This document shows positions 8,301-16,538 of a DNA stretch of 64,000 bases, in pieces. Source of the stretch: Porcincola sp945869225 (GTDB lineage Bacteria; Bacillota; Clostridia; Lachnospirales; Lachnospiraceae); assembly GCF_052118625.1 (NCBI RefSeq), contig NZ_JBQKGW010000011.1, positions 1-64,000 on the forward strand, in the 5' to 3' direction. Below the pieces are notes generated by a model. The model searched no databases, was not told the DNA's origin, and saw nothing but the letters and a program-made list of their open reading frames with translations. Numbering within the stretch: position 1 is the stretch's first letter; each line of letters begins with the position of its first letter. The position numbers and the translations under genes were made by a program.

Positions 8301-11300
8301 TTCCAGGGGAATGGCAGCAATACCGTGATGCTTCCAGAGAATGTGGACTGGATCGGCTGGGCGACGAAGAACGGTACGCAGTATACAACCTTCAATTTCG
8401 CAAGGAAGATCTACAGCGACATCACGCTGTATCCGTACTATGTGAACAAGGCGGATTACTCAGTGACATATGATGCAAACGGTGGTACCGGTACTGTGAC
8501 GGACGGGAAAAAGTACGCCAGCGGTGCCTGGGCGGATATCCAGCCTGGCAAGAGCCTGAAAGCACCGAGCGGAAAGACAGCCTTCCTGTACTGGGCTGCC
8601 AATAAGAATGGTACCGGATTGACCTATTACCCGGGTGACCGGATCCAGGTCATGGGGGATCTGACGCTGTATGCGGTTTACGGCGACCCATCGAAGACGA
8701 CAAGCCTGACGTACAACTCCAATTATCCGTATGGATCCGGCTTTGCGGAGCAGACAAAGAAGCAGTCTATAAACGGGTCAGAGACGCTTCAGAACAATGT
8801 TTCGTTCCAGGCACTTTCGCCGGCTGACGCGGGCTTCAGTGTGCCGGACGGCTACTATTTCGCCGGCTGGAATACCAGCAAGAACGGGAACGGGACAGCT
8901 GTGGCAGCTGGGGCGGATATCCTTGTGGATGTCAAAGTGGGGCCGAACACCCTCAACGCACAGTGGGTGAAAAAGCAGGCGGTTGTCTTGACAGTGGCCG
9001 GGTCTACAGAAACCCATCCCTATGACGGAAAGACGTATGATGTCAATGGATATACCACGGACATCACCGTGGACGGGGCGAAAGTCAATGCTCTTCCGGG
9101 AAATCTGAAGCTGGATGAGACGAAAGCGAAGGCAAAGACAGCCTCCGGAAAGGATGCGGGCACGTACAAGATCGGACTTACGGAAGGAGATTTCCTGATA
9201 ACCGGAAGTGACTTGGAAAAGTACAGCATTACCATAAAGGTGACAGATGGAACCCTGACAGTGGAGCCGAGAAGCGTGACGCTGACCTCGGCATCAGACT
9301 CCAAAGCGTTCGACGGCACCGCGCTGACAGCTCCTGCGGTAACAGTCAGCGGAGATGGCTTTGTGGCAGGAGAGACGTCGGACATCAAGGCAACGGGGAC
9401 GATTACCAAGGTCGGTTCGGTGACCAATACGATCATTTACACAGAGACGGCTGGCTTTGTTGCGCGAAACTACAGCATCACGAAACAGGAAGGAACGCTT
9501 ACAATCACCCAGAACCAGTCGAAGATCACGGTTACGGCTGCAAGTGACAGCAAGGTCTATGACGGAACACCGCTGACGAACGATGAGTATAAGGTGGAGG
9601 GGCTGCCGGAAGGCTTTACCCTTGCGAATGTGACGGTCACTGGCTCCGCGACGAATGTTTCGGATACCAGTTCCGGCAACAACAAGGTGACGGGCGGCAA
9701 GATCCTCTACAGCGGAGAGGATGTGACAGGCCAGTTTGCCAACATTGAGAGGGTCGACGGAATGCTCACCATCCTGAAACGCAAGGTGACGCTGACTTCC
9801 GCGACGGACAGCAAGGAATATGACGGAAAACCGCTCACCAATAGTACAGTCACGGGCGGAGACGGGTTTGTCGCAGGCGAAGTGAAGGAGCTGAAGGCAA
9901 CGGGGTCACAGACAGATGTCGGCTTCTCCGCAAATCCGATCTCCTACAGTACAGAAGGGACGGCCTTCCAGGCGGGGAACTACGAGATTGAGGAAATCAT
10001 CGGGACGCTGACCGTTACGAAGAATGGAACGAAGCTGGTCGTCACGGCACCAAGCCGGACGTGGAAATACGATGGAACGGAACATTCCACCGGGAATATT
10101 GTGACCACTACCTGGCCGGCGTCGGCAACAGACTATGCGGCAAAGTACACAGTTACCGCAACGGTATCCGGTTCGGTGAAGGATGTTGATGACGGTGAGG
10201 TTGCCAATGTGGTTGCCCCGGAAAGTATCAAGATTATCGAGAAAAGTAGTGGAAGGGATGTCACGGCCAATTTTGATCCGTCGAAGATCAAGGTCGTAGA
10301 TGGAACGCTTCAGATTCTGCCGAGGAAGGTGACGCTGACCTCGGAAACGGCGTCCAAGCCATTCGATGGCACGCCGCTGACAAAACCGGTCGTGAAGATC
10401 ACTGAGGATGGGTTTGTGACCGGAGAGGTGACCGATGTAAGAGCAACTGGAACGATCACAAGATCTGGATCCGTGCCGAACACCATCACCTATCAGAAGG
10501 GTGAGAAGTTCAAGGAAAAGAATTACGTCATCACGGTGAATACCGGGACACTGACCGTGACAAAGGCGAATGTGGGGCTGGTGATCACTGCTCCGAGTAG
10601 AGCCTGGGAATACGACGGGACCGCGCACAGCACCGGAGACAACGTGACCGTCAGATGGCTTTCAGAATGGTATGAAAGCAGGTACAAGGTCGAAGCAACT
10701 GTCGAAGGCTCTGTGAAGAATGTCGCTGAGGGAGACGTGGAGAACAAGGTCAAGTCCTACGTGATTAAGAACAACGCAGGGGCTGATGTGACGGATCTGT
10801 TCAGCAAGAGCCAGATCCAGACGGTGTCTGGGACGCTGAAGGTGACGCCACGCGATGTCGAGCTGAAATCCGAAAGCAAGACGAAGCCGTATGACGGCAC
10901 GCCGCTGACCGCACCGGGCGTGACGGTCGTCAGTGAAAAGAGCTTTGTCGGCGGAGAGGTGACGGACATCAGGGCAACAGGATCCGCACTGACAACGGAT
11001 GACGGCATCGTGCCAAACACGATCACATGGACGGCAGGAAAGACATTTGATGAAACCAATTACACGATCCGGAGAGAGACCGGGACGCTGCAGATTACGC
11101 AGAACCACACGGAGATCACCGTCACGGCTGCAAGCGGCAGCAAGGTCTACGACGGAACGGCCCTGACGAAGGGCGAAAGCACCACGGTCGGGCTTCCGGA
11201 AGGCTTTACGGCGGAAGTGAAGGTCGAGGGCACCGCGACAAATGTGGCGGATTCGAAGGCTGGGAACAACAGGATTCAGTCGGTCCGGATCCTGAAGGAC

Positions 11301-14300
11301 GGACAGGATGTGACCAGCCAGTTCGCGAGGATCACGAAGCTGGATGGCAAACTGGCCATCGAGAAGCGGCAGGTCTTTCTGGCGTCGGAATCGGCATCCA
11401 GGCCGTACGACGGAACGCCGCTGACCAGGCCGGCTGTGAAAGTCACCGGGCAGGGCTTTGTGTCAGGAGAGATCAAGGAAGACAGCATCAGGGCAGACGG
11501 CTCCATCACGAATGTCGGAGAGGTCACAAACAGCATCCTCTATACGCCGGAGCCGAAGGGCGGCTTTGACGAGAACAACTACGAGATTCAGAAGAAGGAA
11601 GGGACACTCTCCATCAGCAAGGCGGAGGTGGCATTCCGGGTCAAGGCGGCCAGCCATACATGGACGTATGACGGGAAAGCGCACAGTGACACAGGCTATA
11701 CGGTCACAGTACCGGACAAGGATCAGGAAGTCTACGGGGCCTTCGAGATCGGAGCAACGGTCAAAGGCTCTGTGACAGATGTGACGGAAAAGCAGGTGGC
11801 GAATGAAGTCACGACGGTTGCCGTGAAGCTTGACGGAAAGGACGTGACGGATCAGTTTGACACCGGCGAGATGAGTCTGGAGAACGGCATCCTGGAAATC
11901 AGTCCGGCAGAGGTTATGCTGACATCGGATTCAGGATCGAAGGAATACGATGGAACCCCGCTTGAGAAACCTGAAGTGACCGTGAAGGGAACCATCGTGG
12001 AGACGGGCGGGAAGCCGCAGATCTTCCAGATCCGGGCAACCGGAAGCGTGACGGATGTGACGACGGATCCTGTTCCGAATACGATTGCATATGACACAAC
12101 GGAGGATTTCATTCCGGAGAACTATGTGATCACGACGGAGGAGGGAACACTTTCCGTCATGAAGAACACCTCTGCTGAGATCATTTTCACGGCGGACAGC
12201 GCGCAGAAAATCTACGATGGAACACCGCTGACGGCACCAGGCGTCAAAGTGACAGGGCTGCCTGACGGATTCACCACAGAGGGCAGGGCGGACGGAAGCA
12301 TCACCAACGTCATGCAGACGAAGGCAGGCAACAATCCGGTCACCGCTGTGAAGATCCTTGACAAGAATGGAAAGGACGTGACGGCATGGTTCACCGGTAT
12401 CACGAAGAAGGCCGGCACCCTGACCATCACGAAGAGAGAGCTCACGCTGACAAGTGCAAGTGCCAGCAAACCGTACGATGGCAAGCCGCTGAAGAAGGAG
12501 GAGGTAACGATCGGCGGAGCAGATGGCCTGGCAGAGAATCATACGATCAGCTATTCCTTTACCGGAAGTCAGACCTATGTGGGAACCAGTGAAAACATTT
12601 TCACTTACACCATCCTGGAAAAAGAACGCAGTACGATCCAGACAACGTATGGGGCGGGTGCGGACGAGGAGATCGGAAGCCTGCTCACCCTGCAGCTGAA
12701 CGCCCAGGCCGTACCAGAGGATGGCAGTCTGAATGGTCCGTTCACACCGGAATCGAACTACAGAATCAAGACCGAGTTTGGCGATCTGACCGTAACAGAC
12801 GACACTGATTCAAAGAATGTCGTCACCAAGACACACGATGGAAAGGTCTACAGACTGGGCGAGCAGATCGTCTTCACAATCAAGGTGACGAACATCTACG
12901 ATTCGGTTCAGACAATCACGCTGACCGAGCAGAGCGACGTGGTGTTCACTGGGAAGCAGACATTTGAAGGTTTAAAGCCCGGAGAAACGGTGACAACCAG
13001 TGCGTACCATGTGGTGACGGAGGCGGACATCGCAGCCGGGAGCTACAGCAACACGGTGACGGCAGCCTTCAAGGGGGCTGACAAGCCGTGGGAAGGAACA
13101 GATGAGGAATATCAGTTTGCACACCTGACACTGAAGAAAACCGTGACAAGCAAGCCTGGGAATGGAAAGGCATATGTGAAGGGCGAAACCATCCGCTACC
13201 TGATCACGGCAGTCAACGACGGAACAGTGACCCTGACTGATCTGAACATTCAGGACAGGCTGACAGAAGACAAGTGGCAGGTTGAAAAACTGGACCCGAA
13301 GGAGGAGGTAAGCTTCGAGACATCTTACGTTGTGGCAGAGAAGGATGTGGAAAAGGGCTTCGTGGAGAATGAGGCGGTCGGAAATGCAAAGCGGCCGGGG
13401 ACAAATGAGAATGATGTGATACCGACACCGCCGACGGTTCAGGTTCCGGTTGAGGCATCTGATTCCAGTCTCTATGTGGAGAAGACATCTGATGTGGGTG
13501 AGGGAACGTTGGTCACTGCAGGGGATGTGATCCACTACACAATCAAGGTTCTCAACAATGGCAACACGGTTCTGTCAGATGTGACAGTGACCGACGAGCT
13601 GACAGGTGACAGCTGGAAGATCGAAGGTGATCTGAAGCCAGGTGAATTCAGAACATTTGAAGCAAGCTACACAGTGACAGAGAAGGACATGCTTGCAGGA
13701 ATTGTGAAGAATACCGCAACCGCGGACGGCAGGGATCCGGGCGGAGACAAGCCGGATGTAACGCCGGGCAGTACCGGGGACAAGACAATAGAGGGCACCC
13801 CGCATCTGACTGTGACGAAGAAGGCCACCAGCCTTCCGAAGGACGCGAGGGGATATACACTGGGCGAAGAGATTCACTACCACATCGAGGTTGTGAACGA
13901 TGGCAATGTCACCATTGCGGCAGTTGAGGTGTCGGATGCACTGACCGGCGACTTGTGGAAGATTGAGTCACTGACGCCGGGAGAGAGCAGAAGCTTTGAC
14001 ACTGTCTACGCGGTGAAGGAAACGGACATCACAGCCGGAAAAGTGACGAATGTTGCAACTGCTGACGGGGAAGATCCGGCTGGAAACAAGCCGGATGTGA
14101 CACCGGGCGAGGCGGTGGACATTACTGCTCCAGGCGAACCGAATGAGGGACAGGTCAAGGGTATTACAAAACCGGAGGAGACGGAGAACCCTGAAACTGA
14201 AGCACCGAAGCAGAACGGAGCGGTCAAGGCAGAAGTGAAAAAACCATCCGGGACACAGCAGACGATAATGTCCGAATCCCAGAGCGCGGCGAAGACCGGA

Positions 14301-14405
14301 GACTCGGCACAGACAGAGCTTTATCTGATACTGCTTCTGGTTGCAGCGGGCGGAATCGGCCTGATTGCATGGAGACGGAAAGATGACAAGGATGGCTCCA
14401 TCTGA
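5322..14405 (+). CDS. Giant cell-wall-anchored repeat protein (InlB-like, YDG and DUF7507-like repeats)
   Basis: A 3027-residue surface protein, probably a fibrous adhesin or stalk; its ligand is unknown. Order: Sec signal peptide (1 to about 33); Ala/Pro/Glu-rich stalk (about 35-260); one beta domain (about 262-400); InlB/Listeria-Bacteroides-type repeats with GYTFAGW-like cores (about 410-1210); fourteen YDG-type beta repeats (about 1230-2480) with (Y/F)DG(T/K) motifs every 249-294 bp of DNA from 9021 to 12473; four DUF7507/DUF11-like repeats (about 2488-2930, with EVVNDGN and VTNVATADG); a hydrophilic linker; and AAKTGDS, a membrane helix and RRKDDKD. The tail resembles an LPxTG signal with AAKTG in place of LPxTG. 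ATG 5322 follows AGGAGGG and starts the signal peptide exactly; the frame is open 26 codons earlier but without a signal. Confidence 0.9.
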   Translation: MNIRQDLKRFLSIMITICVIFTTTVASPLSTMAEAPEGLPAEETAAVTEQAAAEAEPATVGQAPAPAAEAPAAEAPPPAPAPAPETSAPAPETSAPAPQTAAPASVPETSAPKVETPAAESQAAAPAAEPQTSAPAAEKQPEETQMADSKEEKPSADGKGSGKAGDGHSTTAEGTDAQNTHGENAPADQADAGSAAGDASTDPPQTADAQQAEVNTTAATVGESDTAGQQLSEQPEAETGKETESESETETETEETYPAQSFTGRANNITVSVIAGEGVFPKGTTMVTTAVSAQHAISIANAATDDQTEVKDAIGVDISFRDASGREIEPKDGRSVQVRMTVGAGSALEGDNFSVVHQKDNGAVETVTENASARGAVFAADSFSIYVITGTGTAEQEPAVETWNFYGADNTTLLSTQMVKDGESLNAPASPEKEGFIFRGWAYSAERAAAGTVDVAAFTTRTVEVSSTRTVNLYPVFEAKLYVFFMDNYNRVWQTKEGVSGSKISVSDVTLPLGSEQSVTGWYKDSTLSGDAVTEVTLSSEDVTLYPKVESGHYLYFSSGEGASYVAPQFVAANSETVTPGEPTRSGYTFAGWSSTESSAAADFTFGGKLTENKTVYAVWKARSDTQYTVIFWKQSANDSKDALDSQKTYDYAESVPRTGTSGQEVSPRSGDTSKNYTGFHYNASKSVSVTISGDGTTILNVYYDRNLLTIEFYENIGSDRRPKWQKMDDPYTGLYGQTLAQNGYSWPEEYNWYNKSKRNQLTFLDAFIFDHLVDSGYGSTTSISLYRYDRSGSVSINHYKQNLDGSYNYSSPTNSTNSDIGTFNFSNKYNGFTIDSCYIGRNTPTDNSGWRKASAGSSVEYGSNLYIRYTRNKYDLSFYNYNGQSRKELVLYEASLESYASYVPERPSDLSEEFTFQGWYKDPECTQAFDFSQTMPAGGVTLYAKWAEPTYNVTVHLTMDGSGASTSLTIGYGAAISESDMPTVKDANGNTVFQGNGSNTVMLPENVDWIGWATKNGTQYTTFNFARKIYSDITLYPYYVNKADYSVTYDANGGTGTVTDGKKYASGAWADIQPGKSLKAPSGKTAFLYWAANKNGTGLTYYPGDRIQVMGDLTLYAVYGDPSKTTSLTYNSNYPYGSGFAEQTKKQSINGSETLQNNVSFQALSPADAGFSVPDGYYFAGWNTSKNGNGTAVAAGADILVDVKVGPNTLNAQWVKKQAVVLTVAGSTETHPYDGKTYDVNGYTTDITVDGAKVNALPGNLKLDETKAKAKTASGKDAGTYKIGLTEGDFLITGSDLEKYSITIKVTDGTLTVEPRSVTLTSASDSKAFDGTALTAPAVTVSGDGFVAGETSDIKATGTITKVGSVTNTIIYTETAGFVARNYSITKQEGTLTITQNQSKITVTAASDSKVYDGTPLTNDEYKVEGLPEGFTLANVTVTGSATNVSDTSSGNNKVTGGKILYSGEDVTGQFANIERVDGMLTILKRKVTLTSATDSKEYDGKPLTNSTVTGGDGFVAGEVKELKATGSQTDVGFSANPISYSTEGTAFQAGNYEIEEIIGTLTVTKNGTKLVVTAPSRTWKYDGTEHSTGNIVTTTWPASATDYAAKYTVTATVSGSVKDVDDGEVANVVAPESIKIIEKSSGRDVTANFDPSKIKVVDGTLQILPRKVTLTSETASKPFDGTPLTKPVVKITEDGFVTGEVTDVRATGTITRSGSVPNTITYQKGEKFKEKNYVITVNTGTLTVTKANVGLVITAPSRAWEYDGTAHSTGDNVTVRWLSEWYESRYKVEATVEGSVKNVAEGDVENKVKSYVIKNNAGADVTDLFSKSQIQTVSGTLKVTPRDVELKSESKTKPYDGTPLTAPGVTVVSEKSFVGGEVTDIRATGSALTTDDGIVPNTITWTAGKTFDETNYTIRRETGTLQITQNHTEITVTAASGSKVYDGTALTKGESTTVGLPEGFTAEVKVEGTATNVADSKAGNNRIQSVRILKDGQDVTSQFARITKLDGKLAIEKRQVFLASESASRPYDGTPLTRPAVKVTGQGFVSGEIKEDSIRADGSITNVGEVTNSILYTPEPKGGFDENNYEIQKKEGTLSISKAEVAFRVKAASHTWTYDGKAHSDTGYTVTVPDKDQEVYGAFEIGATVKGSVTDVTEKQVANEVTTVAVKLDGKDVTDQFDTGEMSLENGILEISPAEVMLTSDSGSKEYDGTPLEKPEVTVKGTIVETGGKPQIFQIRATGSVTDVTTDPVPNTIAYDTTEDFIPENYVITTEEGTLSVMKNTSAEIIFTADSAQKIYDGTPLTAPGVKVTGLPDGFTTEGRADGSITNVMQTKAGNNPVTAVKILDKNGKDVTAWFTGITKKAGTLTITKRELTLTSASASKPYDGKPLKKEEVTIGGADGLAENHTISYSFTGSQTYVGTSENIFTYTILEKERSTIQTTYGAGADEEIGSLLTLQLNAQAVPEDGSLNGPFTPESNYRIKTEFGDLTVTDDTDSKNVVTKTHDGKVYRLGEQIVFTIKVTNIYDSVQTITLTEQSDVVFTGKQTFEGLKPGETVTTSAYHVVTEADIAAGSYSNTVTAAFKGADKPWEGTDEEYQFAHLTLKKTVTSKPGNGKAYVKGETIRYLITAVNDGTVTLTDLNIQDRLTEDKWQVEKLDPKEEVSFETSYVVAEKDVEKGFVENEAVGNAKRPGTNENDVIPTPPTVQVPVEASDSSLYVEKTSDVGEGTLVTAGDVIHYTIKVLNNGNTVLSDVTVTDELTGDSWKIEGDLKPGEFRTFEASYTVTEKDMLAGIVKNTATADGRDPGGDKPDVTPGSTGDKTIEGTPHLTVTKKATSLPKDARGYTLGEEIHYHIEVVNDGNVTIAAVEVSDALTGDLWKIESLTPGESRSFDTVYAVKETDITAGKVTNVATADGEDPAGNKPDVTPGEAVDITAPGEPNEGQVKGITKPEETENPETEAPKQNGAVKAEVKKPSGTQQTIMSESQSAAKTGDSAQTELYLILLLVAAGGIGLIAWRRKDDKDGSI
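9000..12500 (+). repeat. Fourteen tandem YDG-repeat coding units
   Basis: Diverged repeats of about 250-290 bp inside the surface-protein gene. Motif starts, approximately: 9021, 9309, 9558, 9819, 10068, 10362, 10612, 10891, 11147, 11402, 11666, 11945, 12212 and 12473. Two subtypes occur: (S/T)xSKxYDGTPL, and a SxxWxYDGxxH form at about 10068, 10612 and 11666. Confidence 0.8.
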
Positions 14406-14420
14406 CGGTTCTATCTCAGA

Positions 14421-14519
14421 TTGACACAATGCGCAGGTAGACGGACGGGCAGCATCTTTCGGAGCGTTACCTGCCGAAAAACACCCGGAGGATACCGGAT
14501 CGTCACCCTGCGCTGTCAA
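14421..14519 (+). ncRNA. Structured 3' region closed by a 13-bp helix, unknown class
   Basis: TTGACA (14421-14426) and GCGCAGG (14431-14437) pair exactly with TGTCAA (14514-14519) and CCTGCGC (14507-14513), leaving a four-base bulge (CAAT) on the 5' side. The enclosed 69 nt can form at least two smaller hairpins (CGGGCAG with CTGCCG; CCGG-AGGATA-CCGG). It sits between the surface-protein stop and a strong terminator. It may be a stable 3' RNA or a cis element; no known riboswitch was recognised. Confidence 0.4.
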
Positions 14520-14533
14520 ACCCATTTGTTGTG

Positions 14534-14597
14534 GAGGCGGCTGCATCTTCCCGGGAGTCTGACAGCTCCCGGGAAGGCAGTCGCCTCGTTTTTTATT
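14534..14597 (+). terminator. Strong terminator of the surface-protein transcript
   Basis: A long stem (GAGGCG-GCTGC-CTTCCCGGGAG with its complement ending TCGCCTC at 14587, small internal bulges) followed by GTTTTTTATT. Confidence 0.85.
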
Positions 14598-14722
14598 AAG
14601 AGAATACAGGGTGGCTGCCGCACGGACCTTGCCGAACATGATCGGAGAACCCATAATATGTACTTTACAACTTAATACCATTCAAGAAAGCAACTTCACA
14701 TATGCATAATTTTAACATTCAC

Positions 14723-14776
14723 AAATTGGTAAATCTGTCTGTATTTCAAAAAGACGAGTGTCAGATTTACCAATTT
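14723..14776. promoter_or_regulatory. 15-bp inverted repeat upstream of the arabinose operon
   Basis: AAATTGGTAAATCTG (14723-14737) is exactly complementary to CAGATTTACCAATTT (14762-14776), separated by 24 bp. It lies about 50 bp upstream of the operon's -35 box. It could be a weak terminator read from the left or a protein-binding dyad. Confidence 0.45.
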
Positions 14777-14789
14777 TTGTGCATACAAA
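14776..14789. promoter_or_regulatory. AraR-like operator
   Basis: TTTGTGCATACAAA fits the TTTGT-N4-ACAAA form of AraR operators described in Bacillus. It lies 33 bp upstream of the -35 box of the operon whose last gene encodes an AraR-type repressor. A related core, TGTATACA, occurs near 14982 downstream of the promoter but with different spacing. Confidence 0.5.
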
Positions 14790-14821
14790 CTGGACAACAA
14801 TAACAAATATGTGTTTACCTA

Positions 14822-14850
14822 TTGACGATGAAAGACGACATGACTATACT
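14822..14850 (+). promoter_or_regulatory. Sigma-A promoter of the arabinose operon
   Basis: TTGACG (14822-14827), 17 bp, TATACT (14845-14850), a near-consensus promoter. It gives a leader of about 260 nt containing several GATGAAA-type direct repeats (14827-14925) and no gene. Confidence 0.7.
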
Positions 14851-15116
14851 GACTTCAGTGAAACAAGATGAAAAACGACGAAAGATGTTGATGAAATCAG
14901 TGGAAATATGATGAAATCAACAAATGGAATTCCGTTTTCATCTGTTACAGACAGTCCTGTGTGGATGACCACTGTGATGTATGTATACAACTTTAATGCT
15001 GCGGCTCCGGAACGCAGCGTTTAAGGAGTAGATGGCCGATAGACGGAAAAGCTTGGAACCGGCTTCCGAATCCCGCAGGAAAAAGCAGACAATACCCATT
15101 TGAAGGAGGGATCATC

Positions 15117-16310
15117 ATGAAACGCAGACTTGTCAGCGCTGTTCTCAGCGCCGCTATGATCGGCTCGATGATGGCTGGAGCAACAGTTGCTCAGGCAGAC
15201 ACCATCGACAACAAGGACATCACAATCGGTGTCTCCATCTGGAGCTCCACGGATGTGCTTGGTTCTCAGTGCAAGAAGATTCTGGATGAGGCCGCAAAGG
15301 CGCTTGGTGTCAATGTCCAGTATGTCGACCAGGGGCATGTTTCCGAGAAGGTTACGGCTTCCGTCGAGCAGCTGTGCGCAGCTGGATGCCAGGGCATCAT
15401 CATCTGCAACTCCGCAGATTCAGAGATGCAGTCCGCAATCGCGACCTGCAATGCAAACCAGGTTTATCTGGCTCAGTTCTTCCGTGTCATCAGCGAGGAG
15501 AACAGCAAGGATATCTATGATCTGGCAAAGGCTTCTGATTATTATGTCGGCGCTGTTCATGAGAACGAGCCGGAGAACGGTGAGAAGCTGGTCAACATCC
15601 TGCTTGACAAGGGCTGCAGAGACATCGGTCTGATCGGTTGGGAGCAGGGCGATGCGACATGGCTCGGCAGATGGGAAGGCTACAAGACCGGTGTTGACAA
15701 GTGGAACAAGGATCATCCGGATGATCAGGCAGCCCTTTCCGAACCGCAGTATGCAGGAACCACTTCCGAGGGCGGCGCAAAGGCAGCCAACGCACTGATG
15801 AGCGCGGATCCGAAGCTGGATGCGCTGATTCCGGCAGGCGGTGGCGGAGAGCCTCTGCAGGGCGCGATCTCTGCAGTTGAGGCAGCCGGCAAGACCAAGG
15901 ACATCTCCATTGTTTCCACCGACTTCCTTCCGGATCTCGGAGAGAGACTTGAGAATGGCTCCATGGCTGGTGAGTCCGGCGGACATTACTGCGATCCGCT
16001 GTTTGCATTCCTGATGGTTTACAATGCCATCAAGGGCAACTACACAGATTTCGCAGGAACCTTCAACGAGATCAATTTCCCGTACCTGTATGTCTCTTCT
16101 GCTGATGATTACAAGGCATATGAGAAGTACTTTGTTGATCAGCTTCCGTACACGGATCAGGAGATCGTGGATCTCTCCAATGAGAGCTTCGAGGATCTGA
16201 CCAAGTCGGCTGAGTCCCTGTCCATCGAGGATGCAGCAGCACGTGCAGGCGGATCGACGGCATCTACTGAGGCTGAGGTGGCAACAGAGTCCGCAACAGA
16301 GGCAGGCTGA
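15117..16310 (+). CDS. Sugar ABC transporter substrate-binding protein (probably L-arabinose)
   Basis: Extracellular binding protein of the periplasmic-binding-protein-like I (RbsB/AraF-type) class that would hand a pentose to the two permeases downstream. The 397-residue product has a Sec signal peptide with a likely AQA-DT cut site near residue 28, then the two-lobe fold with DITIGVSIWSSTD, the QLCAAGCQGIIICNSAD turn and the SIVSTDF segment. It ends in a Ser/Thr/Ala/Glu tail. No lipobox cysteine is visible in the signal peptide, which is unusual for a Gram-positive transporter. AAGGAGG precedes the ATG. Substrate is inferred from the AraA and AraR genes in the same run. Confidence 0.85.
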   Translation: MKRRLVSAVLSAAMIGSMMAGATVAQADTIDNKDITIGVSIWSSTDVLGSQCKKILDEAAKALGVNVQYVDQGHVSEKVTASVEQLCAAGCQGIIICNSADSEMQSAIATCNANQVYLAQFFRVISEENSKDIYDLAKASDYYVGAVHENEPENGEKLVNILLDKGCRDIGLIGWEQGDATWLGRWEGYKTGVDKWNKDHPDDQAALSEPQYAGTTSEGGAKAANALMSADPKLDALIPAGGGGEPLQGAISAVEAAGKTKDISIVSTDFLPDLGERLENGSMAGESGGHYCDPLFAFLMVYNAIKGNYTDFAGTFNEINFPYLYVSSADDYKAYEKYFVDQLPYTDQEIVDLSNESFEDLTKSAESLSIEDAAARAGGSTASTEAEVATESATEAG

Positions 16311-16458
16311 GGAACCACGCCGGGCGGAGGACAGCTGTGAAGGCTGTTTCAGCGGCGCCTGAGCTGAGCGCAGTACGAGGCTTGAGGCCAGAGTGTCTGC
16401 GTTTCAAAACAGAAAGCAAAGCGGACGGTTCATGACCGCTTTCCAACAGAAATGACCG

Positions 16459-16494
16459 GGCCGGTATCATTCGGTGATACCGGCCTCTCTTTCA
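16459..16494 (+). terminator. Leaky hairpin between binding-protein and permease genes
   Basis: An 11-bp perfect stem (GGCCGGTATCA with TGATACCGGCC), TTCGG loop, then TCTCTTTC. The tract is interrupted, so it probably acts as a partial terminator or RNA stabiliser that keeps the binding protein in excess, as in many transporter operons. The rest of 16311-16538 holds no gene. Confidence 0.6.
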
Positions 16495-16538
16495 GGATGA
16501 CTTGTCAAGTACAACTTGTCGGAAAATGAGGTATTGGT

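Noticed and set aside
14421..14675. Open frame through the structured region after the surface protein.
   Set aside because: No start signal, and it crosses a strong terminator hairpin.
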